Below are positions 5,552 through 13,545 of a DNA stretch of 17,534 nt, piece after piece; position 1 is the stretch's first letter; each line of letters opens with the position of its first letter. The DNA comes from an uncultured Bacteroidota bacterium. Its GTDB lineage: Bacteria; Bacteroidota; Bacteroidia; Flavobacteriales; UA16. The stretch covers positions 1 to 17,534 of the forward strand of contig CACAUH010000027.1 of assembly GCA_902535565.1 (NCBI GenBank), read 5' to 3'. The notes under the pieces are model-generated. The model had not been told where the DNA came from. It made no database searches and saw only the letters and a list, made by a program, of their open reading frames with translations. The translations under genes were made by a program, and so were the position numbers.

Positions 5552-8500
5552 TCACTGACCACACAGGCCCTGTAATTCGAAGATCAAATCATAGAAGATG
5601 GTGCTGGAACTACTGTAACCATTCAAAATCACAAGTTGCCAAGTCCCATTTCCGCTCAATGGAAGTTCTGGGGTTAACTGAGCAGAATACACTCCAGTGG
5701 CACCAGAGTTCCAGTCGCTCGGCCAGAGTTGAACCTCATCCAGCGGATACCCCACGGACGACATGGTAATATTAAACCCATCCATTCCCATCACAACACC
5801 TTCTGGACTGATCAAAGCAAACCCCATATCACCTGGCCAGGAGCCTCCATTTTGTGCCCAATTCGATGTGATTGAGATTTGACTGACCTCACCGGTTGCT
5901 TCGAATGGGAAAACCTCGATCTCTGAAGCGTAAAGAACAGGGCCAAGCGCCATCGTCGCACTCGCACCTGAACAATCGTCGGTATCCACCAAACATTCAC
6001 CGTCCACACTGAATTCCGGCAGGCAATCCCCATTACAATCATATCCGTAGTCAGGGAATGTGCAGGCGGCGTTGTTGACGTATGTCCCGGGACCATCATA
6101 ATTGCAGGCGGACTCCACGTTGCAGATTGCACAACTCAGAAAATCACAACTGCCGTCATCTTCGTTGGCCTCCGGATCGAAATTGCATGCCCCTTGTTCG
6201 ATGCACCCCAAAATAGAACGCAGACAGCGTATTGAAAGCCCAAATTGTGTATAGGCCCAGTCTCTGTTTATTCCAGAGTTATAGACAGCCAACCTTTGCC
6301 GCTCAACTTGATCAGAAACCCACCAATCACCTTGTTGTTGGATTGCAAGAAAGTTACCCCACTCATCTCGATGCCCACCCATTAGGGCTGCATATCCAGT
6401 TGAATTCTCCCCCCCACTAGACTCGGCCTTCAATGCCGAACCCACTCCCTGGGCCTCACCGCGCCATCCGCTGTTGTTCACCTCTGTCGCAGGCATGCCA
6501 AGGAACAGCTCCAATTCCTTCCATTCTTCATCTGTGGGCACGTGCCAGCCCACAGGACACACCTCGCGGTTGTCCTGAACAGCATAGTCGTTGTACAGAT
6601 AACCACTTACCTGTGCAATGGCTTCATCGTTTTCATAGGCCACGTAAGCCCCTTCGTTCGTCGAACTCCACTCCACTGGATCTTGGGTGTTGTTAATGCC
6701 TTCGCCATTGCGGTATTGTGTGGTTCGAAGGTTTTCTTGGAACCAGCATTGGTTGCCAATGGCCACCACATCATAATCGTAGCCGTGAAAGGAGACAGAC
6801 GAGGAATCCGTGCACCCCACAAGGGTTGAACAGCTTCCATCATTGACATTGGCTAAGGGATTGTATTCGGCAAACCCTTGCAAGGTGCAACCTGGTACGC
6901 TCGGCGTGGCGCAACTTCCATCATCCAAATTGGCCAACGGCGCATACTCGAGGAAATTCAAGTCCGTGCAACCAAACGTCGGCAATTTGCGAATGCATCG
7001 CACGGACTGGCCCCGTGATGCACCAACAGTGGCAATACTCATGGACTCTGTATCGTGGGTAAGGCGCACAGAGTAGGCACCTGACCCGCTCTGACTCCTC
7101 GTCCAGAACAATGCATCAGTGCCTTGGTCCTGATAACCCAAGGTTCCATACCCCCTCTCTCCGGCGGGTAAAGCCGTGAAGCCACTGCTGTTGGTCGCCC
7201 CTGTATTCGGTGCAGCCCAATGCACTGTGCCTGCCTCTTTTAGGGCTCCACCAGCCAACGGCCACGAGCCATACGTGCCGCCAACTTCATATCCGAGATT
7301 GGACCAATCATTCTCACTCGCAACCTCCCAACCGGTAGGGCACACTCCACGAGAGTCTACAGTGGTGAGCCAATTGTAAAGCAGCCCATACGTTTCCACT
7401 GCTGCATCGTCATCGCTATACACCGAATAAGCACCGACACTGGCACTGTTCCAATCCTCCTCAAGCGGCAAATGGTCAATGGGATCTCCATTGGCATAAT
7501 GGGTGGCCCGCAAATTCTCTTGAAACCAACAGCGGTCGCCGATGGCCACCACCCCATACTCCACCCCATTAAAGGCATACGACGTCTGGTTCAAGCATGG
7601 CTCGAGAAGCGTGTCGTAGAGGCCATCCCCGTCGGAGTCCGCCGCATAGTTTTGGCAATCGCCTTCTGTATCGGGCTGATTTCCGGCACAATCGCAATCG
7701 CCCTCGGGAATGTCGGAACAACCGCAGTCATAAATCGGCCCGGGGCCATTGCACACCCCGCAACCATCGTAGGTGCCGTCGCAGTCGTCGACATCGTCGC
7801 AGATGCCATCGCCGTCGCTGTCGTCCACGCCGATGCACGGGTCGATGTTGTCGCAGATGTCATCCTGGTCCACATCTGGGGTACCGAGGCAATCGCATGC
7901 ATCTGGGGCAATGCCCGTGCACCCGCAATCGTAGATGGCCCCCGGCCCATTGCAGATGCCACACGCATCGTATTCTCCCACACACGCGTCGTTTCCATCG
8001 TCGTCGCAAATGCCATCGCCGTCGACATCTTCTAGACACGTGCCCCCGCACACATTGAGGGCGTCCAATTGGTTGCCATCGCAGTCGCAGGCTCCCTCTG
8101 CAATCGGATCGCAGCCGCACTCCTCAAGCGCTCCTGGTCCACCGCAAATGCCACATTCATCCTCGTAGATGCAAGTCGTTGGGTCCAATACCGTGGCCTC
8201 ATCTTCATAGTTGCACGCATTGATGTCGGTACACCCCAAGCGCTGGGCGCGCCATGCTGGCGTGGTCCCATCGAGCATCAACCCGTCCCCCGGATTGCCG
8301 GTGGGAACCAACATCCACGCTTCCCCATCCCAGTACAGCATTTCCCCCGGCTCAGAACCAGGCAACATGGGAATGGTCACCGTGTCTGTGGCAGATGAAC
8401 CCTCGGCTGCATCCTCCAGCATTTGGATGTACTCGGTCAGGGTCTGTCCATCCACTATGACTTCAACCGGCGAGAATTCGGTTCCGAACAAAGGCAAGAA

Positions 8501-8632
8501 CGACAGCAAGTCCGGAGCACCGATTGCACTGTCGGCATTGAAGTCTGGATTGTATGGAAGTTCAATGGTCTGCTGGGCGACAGCTGACAACATGCCAACA
8601 GAGAGCAAGACAGTGAGAGCAAGGGTTCTCAT
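5552..8632 (-). CDS. Large secreted modular protein: dockerin-like, Cys-rich/TSP3-like stalk, two FISUMP domains, C-terminal P-domain-like region
   Basis: The 1026-residue protein has a signal peptide (1-20). Residues 28-50 are a dockerin-like calcium motif (NPDFNADSAIGAPDLLSFL). Residues 91-128 are of the MLYWDGEAW...TPAW type often found before repeats in Bacteroidota surface proteins. Residues 133-346 form a Cys/Asp-rich stalk with DxDGDGICDD thrombospondin-3-like calcium loops and three repeats of CGxCNGPGxIYDCGC. Residues 351-549 and 613-805 are FISUMP domains (CWFQENLR..., CPxGW, SVRC/SIRC ends). GC...DGSC modules sit at 133-154, 554-574, 581-601 and 809-829. The end, about 886-1024, is a beta-sandwich resembling proprotein-convertase P domains (SITSNW, GNGTWQLVI...). 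No type IX sorting domain is visible. The protein is presumably extracellular and calcium- and disulphide-stabilised; ligand unknown. The gene is divergent from the GH109-type gene. Confidence 0.9.
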   Translation of the reverse strand: MRTLALTVLLSVGMLSAVAQQTIELPYNPDFNADSAIGAPDLLSFLPLFGTEFSPVEVIVDGQTLTEYIQMLEDAAEGSSATDTVTIPMLPGSEPGEMLYWDGEAWMLVPTGNPGDGLMLDGTTPAWRAQRLGCTDINACNYEDEATVLDPTTCIYEDECGICGGPGALEECGCDPIAEGACDCDGNQLDALNVCGGTCLEDVDGDGICDDDGNDACVGEYDACGICNGPGAIYDCGCTGIAPDACDCLGTPDVDQDDICDNIDPCIGVDDSDGDGICDDVDDCDGTYDGCGVCNGPGPIYDCGCSDIPEGDCDCAGNQPDTEGDCQNYAADSDGDGLYDTLLEPCLNQTSYAFNGVEYGVVAIGDRCWFQENLRATHYANGDPIDHLPLEEDWNSASVGAYSVYSDDDAAVETYGLLYNWLTTVDSRGVCPTGWEVASENDWSNLGYEVGGTYGSWPLAGGALKEAGTVHWAAPNTGATNSSGFTALPAGERGYGTLGYQDQGTDALFWTRSQSGSGAYSVRLTHDTESMSIATVGASRGQSVRCIRKLPTFGCTDLNFLEYAPLANLDDGSCATPSVPGCTLQGFAEYNPLANVNDGSCSTLVGCTDSSSVSFHGYDYDVVAIGNQCWFQENLRTTQYRNGEGINNTQDPVEWSSTNEGAYVAYENDEAIAQVSGYLYNDYAVQDNREVCPVGWHVPTDEEWKELELFLGMPATEVNNSGWRGEAQGVGSALKAESSGGENSTGYAALMGGHRDEWGNFLAIQQQGDWWVSDQVERQRLAVYNSGINRDWAYTQFGLSIRCLRSILGCIEQGACNFDPEANEDDGSCDFLSCAICNVESACNYDGPGTYVNNAACTFPDYGYDCNGDCLPEFSVDGECLVDTDDCSGASATMALGPVLYASEIEVFPFEATGEVSQISITSNWAQNGGSWPGDMGFALISPEGVVMGMDGFNITMSSVGYPLDEVQLWPSDWNSGATGVYSAQLTPELPLSGNGTWQLVILNGYSSSSTIFYDLIFELQGLCGQ
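7679..8158 (-). repeat. Three Cys-rich modules in the stalk of the 1026-residue protein
   Basis: Modules at residues 159-188, 222-250 and 289-318 (bases 8158-8069, 7969-7883, 7768-7679) share the pattern CGxCxGPGxxxxCGCxxIxxxxCDC. They alternate with Asp-rich calcium-loop segments of varying length. Protein similarity is clear, but the DNA copies have diverged, so this is an old duplication. Confidence 0.85.
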
Positions 8633-8652
8633 CGAAGATTGTTTTGGTCTAT

Positions 8653-8684
8653 GTAAAATACCTTATCCCACACCCACCCCAAAA
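8653..8684 (-). promoter_or_regulatory. Candidate promoter of the 1026-residue protein gene
   Basis: On the minus strand TTTTG (8684-8680) is followed after 19 bases by TATTTTAC (8660-8653), a partial fit to TAnnTTTG with the preferred Bacteroidota spacing, 20 bases before the ATG at 8632. In the other direction TTG at about 8711 and CTAATTTG (8735-8742) precede the ATG at 8749 by 6 bases, which would imply an almost leaderless mRNA for that gene; that fit is weaker. Confidence 0.4.
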
Positions 8685-8748
8685 GAACACGGCCCATTCA
8701 TGACATCGAACTTGTAAACGGCTGACCAACAGACCCTAATTTGAGCCC

Positions 8749-10161
8749 ATGAAGCGACGGAAATTCTTAAGCGGTGGCCTGCTCGGATTGGGCGGCCTGA
8801 TGGCCTCCCGCGGACTCAAGGCACAGGTCCCCAACGAAGACTTCAATGCCTTCCTCGGCGAGCGCGTCGCCCAGGCCGGCCTGCAAGGCTCCGTCTTTGA
8901 CCTTCAGACCGAAGCCCTGCCGAAGGTGCGCATTGCCCTCATCGGGCTCGGCAACCGGGGCAGCAGCCTGATCAACATGCTGGAGTGGCTCGTGGGAGAA
9001 GGCAACGCCGAAATCACGGCCATCAGCGACATCAACCCCGCCAAGATTGAAAAGGCCGCGGCGCGCATTGGAGAATTCCAAAAGGACGCCCCGCGGACCT
9101 ACACCGGAAGCGACGCGGCATGGAAAGCCGCCTGCAGCACAGAGGTGGCCGACCTGGCCCTGATCTGCACCCCTTGGGAATGGCACACGCCCATGGCCGC
9201 CCACGCCATGCGCCAAGGCCTGCACGCCGCCAGCGAAGTCCCCATCGCCACCACCTACCAAGAGGCCATCGACCTGGTGCAGGTCGCCGAGGAGACCCAG
9301 CGCCACTGCATCATGCTGGAGAACTGCTGCTACAACGGCGAGGAGCTGTGGATCATGCAGATGATCAAGGAGGGCGTCTTTGGCAGCCTCACCCATGCCG
9401 AGTGCGCCTACCTGCACGATCTGCGCGTGATGATGCTCGACCCCACGTACTACGAGGACCGCTGGCGCTTGAAGCACCACCTCCACCGCAACGGCAACCT
9501 CTACACCACCCACGGCTTGGGCCCCGTGTCGATGTACTTCGACATCCTGCGCGGCGACACCCTGAGCCACCTGGTGAGCATGAGCTCCAAGGAGGCCGCA
9601 CTGAGCGAAGCCATGGCCAACACCGACGAAACCGCCCTGCAAGACATGGCACAGCGCGTCAAGTGCGGCGACGTGAACACCACCCTCATCCGCACCGTAA
9701 ACGGCAAGAGCATCATGCTCCAATTCGACACCCACAGCGGCCGCCCCTACAGCCGCCTCGACAAGGTCGTCGGCTCCAAGGCCACGCACTACGGCTACCC
9801 CTCTCGCCTCTATGTGGACAACGGCCCCTCTTGGGGCCACAGCTGGCTGGACGACGCCGAGACTGCCGAGATGCGCGACCGTTACGCCCACCCGCTCTGG
9901 ACCAAACTCCAGGCGCTCGCTGCCGACCACAAGCAAGGGCACGGCGGCATGGACTTCGTGATGATGTTCCGTTTAATCCGCTGCCTCAACCAAGGCCTCC
10001 CGCTCGACCTCAACGTCTATGACGGCGTCCTCTGGAGCCTCACCGGCATCCTCGGCGAAGAATCGGTCTCCCGCGGCTCCGTCCGCATCAACATCCCCGA
10101 CCTTACCGGCGGCAAGTGGCGCCGCGCCGCGTCACACCCCGTCCACCGCGACATCGCCTAA
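8749..10161 (+). CDS. Tat-exported Gfo/Idh/MocA family protein, GH109-like (possible alpha-N-acetylgalactosaminidase)
   Basis: The 470-residue protein begins with a Tat signal (KRRKFLSGG, hydrophobic stretch, cleavage near LKAQ). A Rossmann fold starts at 60 (VRIALIGLGNRG) with the Gfo/Idh/MocA block ASEVPIA at 161-167. The segment HRNGNLYTTHGLGPV (246-260) is the hallmark of glycoside hydrolase family 109, which removes terminal alpha-GalNAc by an NAD-dependent redox mechanism; Tyr252 and His255 correspond to active-site residues of that family as I recall it. ENCCYN at 191 and the length also fit. Natural substrate is inferred only: an O-glycan or host/algal glycan in the periplasm. Third codon positions are very rich in C/G, so this stretch looks more GC-rich than its neighbours, which also creates long false frames on both strands. 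An ordinary Gfo/Idh/MocA sugar dehydrogenase remains possible. Confidence 0.8.
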   Translation: MKRRKFLSGGLLGLGGLMASRGLKAQVPNEDFNAFLGERVAQAGLQGSVFDLQTEALPKVRIALIGLGNRGSSLINMLEWLVGEGNAEITAISDINPAKIEKAAARIGEFQKDAPRTYTGSDAAWKAACSTEVADLALICTPWEWHTPMAAHAMRQGLHAASEVPIATTYQEAIDLVQVAEETQRHCIMLENCCYNGEELWIMQMIKEGVFGSLTHAECAYLHDLRVMMLDPTYYEDRWRLKHHLHRNGNLYTTHGLGPVSMYFDILRGDTLSHLVSMSSKEAALSEAMANTDETALQDMAQRVKCGDVNTTLIRTVNGKSIMLQFDTHSGRPYSRLDKVVGSKATHYGYPSRLYVDNGPSWGHSWLDDAETAEMRDRYAHPLWTKLQALAADHKQGHGGMDFVMMFRLIRCLNQGLPLDLNVYDGVLWSLTGILGEESVSRGSVRINIPDLTGGKWRRAASHPVHRDIA

Positions 10162-10276
10162 CCCCACAAGTCAGCGCTACACAACAAGACGCTCAAGTTC
10201 AGCTGTGACAAGAAGCACAACATAACGGGCAAACGCCACCCCAGCCCAATACATCAAGCAGGCACTGAGTAATCGC

Positions 10277-10303
10277 CGGATTTCGACCTCCGGCCGAAAT
10301 CCG
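10277..10303. other. Intergenic hairpin downstream of the GH109-like gene
   Basis: CGGATTTCG (10277-10285) and CGAAATCCG (10295-10303) form a perfect 9-bp stem with a 9-base loop. It lies between the ends of two convergent genes (stops at 10161 and 10368). There is no T tract, so it is either a U-tract-less terminator or a dispersed palindromic element. The rest of 10162-10367 holds no gene that I can see, only a further GC-rich GGCC-TGC-GGCC palindrome near 10320. Confidence 0.5.
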
Positions 10304-10367
10304 CCACGTACTCCCCGTCGGCCTGCGGCCTCCAAAGTTTCAAAGTGTCAACCCTCCTTCGCTTCGC

Positions 10368-11348
10368 TCAATCGGCATCCCTGAGACAACGCACGGAGAA
10401 TCCGCGGCGTGGAACGTAGCTGGCCCGGATGATGGCTGGAAGGTTGTAGTACAACCTCCGGGCCCAAGCACTGCTGCTATAGGGACCCTGTGACGAACTC
10501 CACCAGTTGCCGATGTTCCCGGCATTGTAGAAGGGGCCATAGTCGACGCTGCGGAGGCCGCCCGGAAGGGCCGAAAACCCAAAGTCATCAGTGCCGTTGC
10601 CGCCACCGTCCCAGCCTGACGTCGACTTCAAGGCTGTGCCTTCGGCGCCACTGTGGCCGTTTGCACCCAAGTAATCCTCCAATTCCGTCCACTCGCCATC
10701 GGTTGGAACGTGCCAACCAGATGGACACAGGCCACTTCCGTTGTTTACCGCATACCAGTTATAAAGACGGCCATAGGGGGCCACATTGCTTTCATCGTTG
10801 TCGTAATCACAGCGCGCACCCGTGCTCAACCCTGACCATGCAATATTGCCGGCGACCTCAGGGATGTCGCTGTCGTCCGCATACACCGTCGTGCGAAGGT
10901 TCTCGGCAAACCAGCACTGGTCGCCGATCTCCACCACAGAATAGGTGTACCCGTCCATCTCCACTTCTGAGCAGCTCGAAGCCAACGTGGCGCAGCTTCC
11001 GTCGTCCGTGTTGGCCGAAGCACTGTACTCGGTGTAGGCAGGGTCCGTGCAACCTTCCACGATCAGCGTGGTGCAGCTGCCGTCATCTGTATTTGCACTG
11101 GCACTGTATTCATTGTAGGCTGGGTCCGTGCAGCCTTGAACTTGAGTGAACGTGGTTCCATTGCTGAGTTGCACTTCGAACGTGCCCTCGGACAGTCTGA
11201 TGATGGTGTCGACTGAGAACTGCGCTATGGAATCGTGCAATTCTTGGTTTTCCGAGGCGAGTTCCTGGATATTGAACAGGTCACAGTCGTCTTGACAGAA
11301 GAAAGGTGCCGACGCCATGATCATCAGCGCGGCAAGTAAATGGCGCAT
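10368..11348 (-). CDS. Small secreted FISUMP-domain protein with two GCTD/DGSC modules
   Basis: The 326-residue protein has a signal peptide (about 1-18, MRHLLAALMIMASAPFFCQ), a short helical segment (24-45), two near-identical 27-residue modules GCTDPAYxEYSASANTDDGSC (72-92 and 99-119), and one FISUMP domain (about 125-324: GDQCWFAENLRT, YGRLYNWYAV, CPSGWHVPTDGEW, FSALPGGLR, SVRCLR). FISUMP, named from Fibrobacter succinogenes major paralogous proteins, is a common extracellular domain of unknown function in Bacteroidota and relatives. The chain is paralogous to the domains at residues 351-549 and 613-805 of the 1026-residue protein. It ends right after the FISUMP domain, with no membrane anchor or sorting signal. 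It lies downstream of fadH on the same strand but 118 bases away and probably has its own promoter. Confidence 0.88.
   Translation of the reverse strand: MRHLLAALMIMASAPFFCQDDCDLFNIQELASENQELHDSIAQFSVDTIIRLSEGTFEVQLSNGTTFTQVQGCTDPAYNEYSASANTDDGSCTTLIVEGCTDPAYTEYSASANTDDGSCATLASSCSEVEMDGYTYSVVEIGDQCWFAENLRTTVYADDSDIPEVAGNIAWSGLSTGARCDYDNDESNVAPYGRLYNWYAVNNGSGLCPSGWHVPTDGEWTELEDYLGANGHSGAEGTALKSTSGWDGGGNGTDDFGFSALPGGLRSVDYGPFYNAGNIGNWWSSSQGPYSSSAWARRLYYNLPAIIRASYVPRRGFSVRCLRDAD
10992..11135 (-). repeat. 81-base tandem duplication coding two GCTD/DGSC modules
   Basis: The two modules of the small FISUMP protein start 27 codons apart. Nearly all protein positions are identical (N/T differs), but many third bases differ, so the duplication is not recent or has been kept by selection on the protein. 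Confidence 0.85.
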
Positions 11349-11364
11349 TTGGTATGGTTCAAGT

Positions 11365-11396
11365 CACGGAATTGAATCCCGTGTTTACTAAAATTA
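11365..11396 (-). promoter_or_regulatory. Candidate promoter and palindrome upstream of the small FISUMP gene
   Basis: On the minus strand TAATTTTA (11396-11389) fits TAnnTTTG with one mismatch. Just downstream, in the expected leader, lies a 19-base near-palindrome, CACGGAATTGAATCCCGTG (11365-11383), with one mismatched pair, a plausible operator. A -33 element is not clear (TTG 24 bases upstream). Confidence 0.4.
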
Positions 11397-11466
11397 ACGC
11401 GCAATGCCCTCAGCCGAAGTCAATCAGCACTCCCAATTTGTATGTGTGTATGCAGCAGAAAACAAA

Positions 11467-13521
11467 TCAGAGGGCACGGACCCATTCGAAGCCTTCGCGG
11501 ATAGCGCGCTCGGCGTCGATGCCGTAGGCCACCTTGGCGCCGCCGATGACCACCACCGGAACGCCTGAGGCTTCCAAGGCTTCAAGCGGCTCATTGTTGG
11601 ACAGCTGTCCTGAGCAGAATACGACCGTGTCCACTTCCAAGAGTTGCTCCTCGCCCCCTGCTTCGATGCGCAGGCCGCCGGGTTCAATCGCTTTGTAGGC
11701 TACACCTGGAATGGCTTTGACGCCACGGAACCGGAGGGTGAGCCTGTGAATCCAGCCTGTGGTCTTTCCGAGTCCCTTACCGGGTTTTCCCGCTTTGCGC
11801 TGAAGGAGATAGAGCGTGCGGCCGTTGGCGGGACGCTGCGGCTCAACGAGGCCGCCATCGTGCTCGAGGGAGCCGTCTATGCCCCAGCTCTTGCGAAAGC
11901 CATCCACTGTTTCCTCTCCGTGGGGATGCGAGAGGAAATCGGCCACATCGAAGCCGATGCCTCCGGCGCCAATTAAGGCGACCCGCTGGCCGACCTCAGC
12001 CGCTCCGCTGAGCACCTTGTCGTAGGCCACGGCAATGGGCAAGTCGGCACCCGGAATGTTGGGAATGCGCGGCCGGATGCCGGCGCACCATGCCACCGCT
12101 TCAAATGGTTCGCCACTGCTGGCCGCCACCTGCACATCGCCCGGCTCAAATCGGGTATTGAGGTGGATGCGAACGCCATGTCGTTGGAGTTCGCTGTCGA
12201 AATACCGCAGGGTCTCGGCAAACTCCTCCTTGCCGGGAATTTGCCGGGCCAACAGAAACTGCCCTCCCAAGGCGGCCTTGGCCTCATACAGGTCCACCGT
12301 TGCTCCGCGCTTGGCGAGCTCCAAAGCAGTGGACATGCCCGCAGGGCCGCCGCCCACGACAGCGTAACGGCCATCGAGGTCCTTCGGTGCAACCTTAGGA
12401 AATTCGGTCTCACGCCCGGCGCGGGGGTTGACCACACACCCTGCGACTTGGGCCTTGAACGTGCGGTCGAGGCACGCTTGGTTGCAGGCGATGCAGGTGT
12501 TGATTTCAGATTCGCGTCCCTCCAAGGCCTTGGTGATGATGTCACCATCGGCCAGCCAGGGTCGCGCCATGGAGACCAAATCGGCACAGCCGTCGGCGAG
12601 CACCTGCTCAGCCACCTCCGGCATGTTGATGCGGTTGGTGGTGACCAGCGGGACGCCCACTTGGCCCATGAGTTTCTTGGTCACCCACGCGAAGCCAGCG
12701 CGGGGCACCATGGCGGCAATCGTGGGGATGCGCGCCTCGTGCCATCCGATGCCGGTGTTGATGATGTCGGCGCCCGCAGCCTCGATGACCTGCGCTTGCT
12801 CCACCACCTCGCCCCAGCCGTTGCCCTCCTCCACGAGGTCGAGCATGCTCAAGCGGTACATGATGGCGAAGTCGGGACCACAAGCCTGCCGGATGCGCGA
12901 CACGATTTCCTCTGGGAACCGCACGCGGTTGGCGAATTCTCCTCCCCACGAATCTGTGCGGTGATTGGTCCGGCGAACGAGGAACTGGTTGATGAGGTAC
13001 CCCTCAGAGCCCATGATTTCGACCCCGTCATATCCGGCTTCTCTCGCCAACAGGGCGCAACGGACATAGTCTCGAATCGTCTTCTCCACACCTCGAGCGC
13101 TCAGCCTCCACGGGCTGAACTTGCTGATCGGCGCCTTGCCTTTGGACGGCGCAACGCAGAATGGGTGATAGCTGTATCGGCCGCCATGGAGAATCTGTAA
13201 GGCGATGCGTCCACCCGATGCGTGCACTGCATCTGTTACCTGGCGGTGTTTGGACACCTGTCCCGACTTCATCAGCGTCGCACCGTGCGGGGCCAACCTT
13301 CCGGACCGGTTCGGCGAAATTCCGCCCGTTACAATCAGACCGGCTCCCCCCTCAGCACGCTCAGCGTAGAAGCGCGCCAATTTGTAAAACCCCTTGGGCT
13401 GCTCCTCCAAGTTCATGTGCATGGAGCCCATGATGACCCGGTTGGGCATGCGCATGCCAGCCACTTCCAGCGACTGGAAGAGGTGCGGGTATCTTGGATG
13501 CGATGGTGCCGGACCCGTCAT
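11467..13521 (-). CDS. fadH: 2,4-dienoyl-CoA reductase (NADPH), FadH type
   Basis: FadH reduces 2,4-dienoyl-CoA during beta-oxidation of polyunsaturated fatty acids, using NADPH, FAD, FMN and a 4Fe-4S cluster, in the cytoplasm. The 684-residue chain (E. coli 672) has an old-yellow-enzyme TIM barrel (about 10-335) with Tyr175 in GSEGYLINQF and His261 in GIGWHEAR, and cluster cysteines 343, 346, 350 and 362 in CIACNQACLD...CVVNPRAG. As I recall, each sits nine residues after its E. coli equivalent (Tyr166, His252, Cys334/337/341/353). An FAD site YAVVGGGPAGMSTALELAKR (386 onward) and a second dinucleotide site RVALIGAGGIGFDVADF follow. The ATG at 13521 is 24 bases from the stop of the upstream FG-GAP gene, so read-through is possible. 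Related NADH:flavin oxidoreductases share this layout, but the motif match to FadH is strong. Confidence 0.93.
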   Translation of the reverse strand: MTGPAPSHPRYPHLFQSLEVAGMRMPNRVIMGSMHMNLEEQPKGFYKLARFYAERAEGGAGLIVTGGISPNRSGRLAPHGATLMKSGQVSKHRQVTDAVHASGGRIALQILHGGRYSYHPFCVAPSKGKAPISKFSPWRLSARGVEKTIRDYVRCALLAREAGYDGVEIMGSEGYLINQFLVRRTNHRTDSWGGEFANRVRFPEEIVSRIRQACGPDFAIMYRLSMLDLVEEGNGWGEVVEQAQVIEAAGADIINTGIGWHEARIPTIAAMVPRAGFAWVTKKLMGQVGVPLVTTNRINMPEVAEQVLADGCADLVSMARPWLADGDIITKALEGRESEINTCIACNQACLDRTFKAQVAGCVVNPRAGRETEFPKVAPKDLDGRYAVVGGGPAGMSTALELAKRGATVDLYEAKAALGGQFLLARQIPGKEEFAETLRYFDSELQRHGVRIHLNTRFEPGDVQVAASSGEPFEAVAWCAGIRPRIPNIPGADLPIAVAYDKVLSGAAEVGQRVALIGAGGIGFDVADFLSHPHGEETVDGFRKSWGIDGSLEHDGGLVEPQRPANGRTLYLLQRKAGKPGKGLGKTTGWIHRLTLRFRGVKAIPGVAYKAIEPGGLRIEAGGEEQLLEVDTVVFCSGQLSNNEPLEALEASGVPVVVIGGAKVAYGIDAERAIREGFEWVRAL

Positions 13522-13545
13522 GGTTACAATGTCGTGAAAACTAAG

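Noticed and set aside
7472..8058. Plus-strand frames rich in Ala/Ile/Val or His/Arg/Cys over the Cys/Asp-rich stalk
   Set aside because: They are antisense to the repetitive GAC/GAT/TGC-rich coding of the stalk; no start context or domain.
8767..9942. Long open frame (391 codons) on the minus strand opposite the GH109-like gene
   Set aside because: It is produced by the C/G-rich third positions of the real gene; its translation is Val/Gly/His/Ala-rich with no domain, and the plus strand has a Tat signal and clear family motifs.
9120..10022. Plus-strand 300-codon frame inside the GH109-like gene
   Set aside because: It is a shifted frame of the same gene; the product is an Arg/Pro/His-rich string without structure.
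11436..11467. ATTTGT...ACAAAT inverted repeat after fadH as a terminator
   Set aside because: The stem is only 6 AT-rich pairs with a 20-base loop; it is too weak to call.
12163..13200. Plus-strand 345-codon frame opposite fadH
   Set aside because: fadH on the other strand has all catalytic and cluster residues; this is its antisense shadow.
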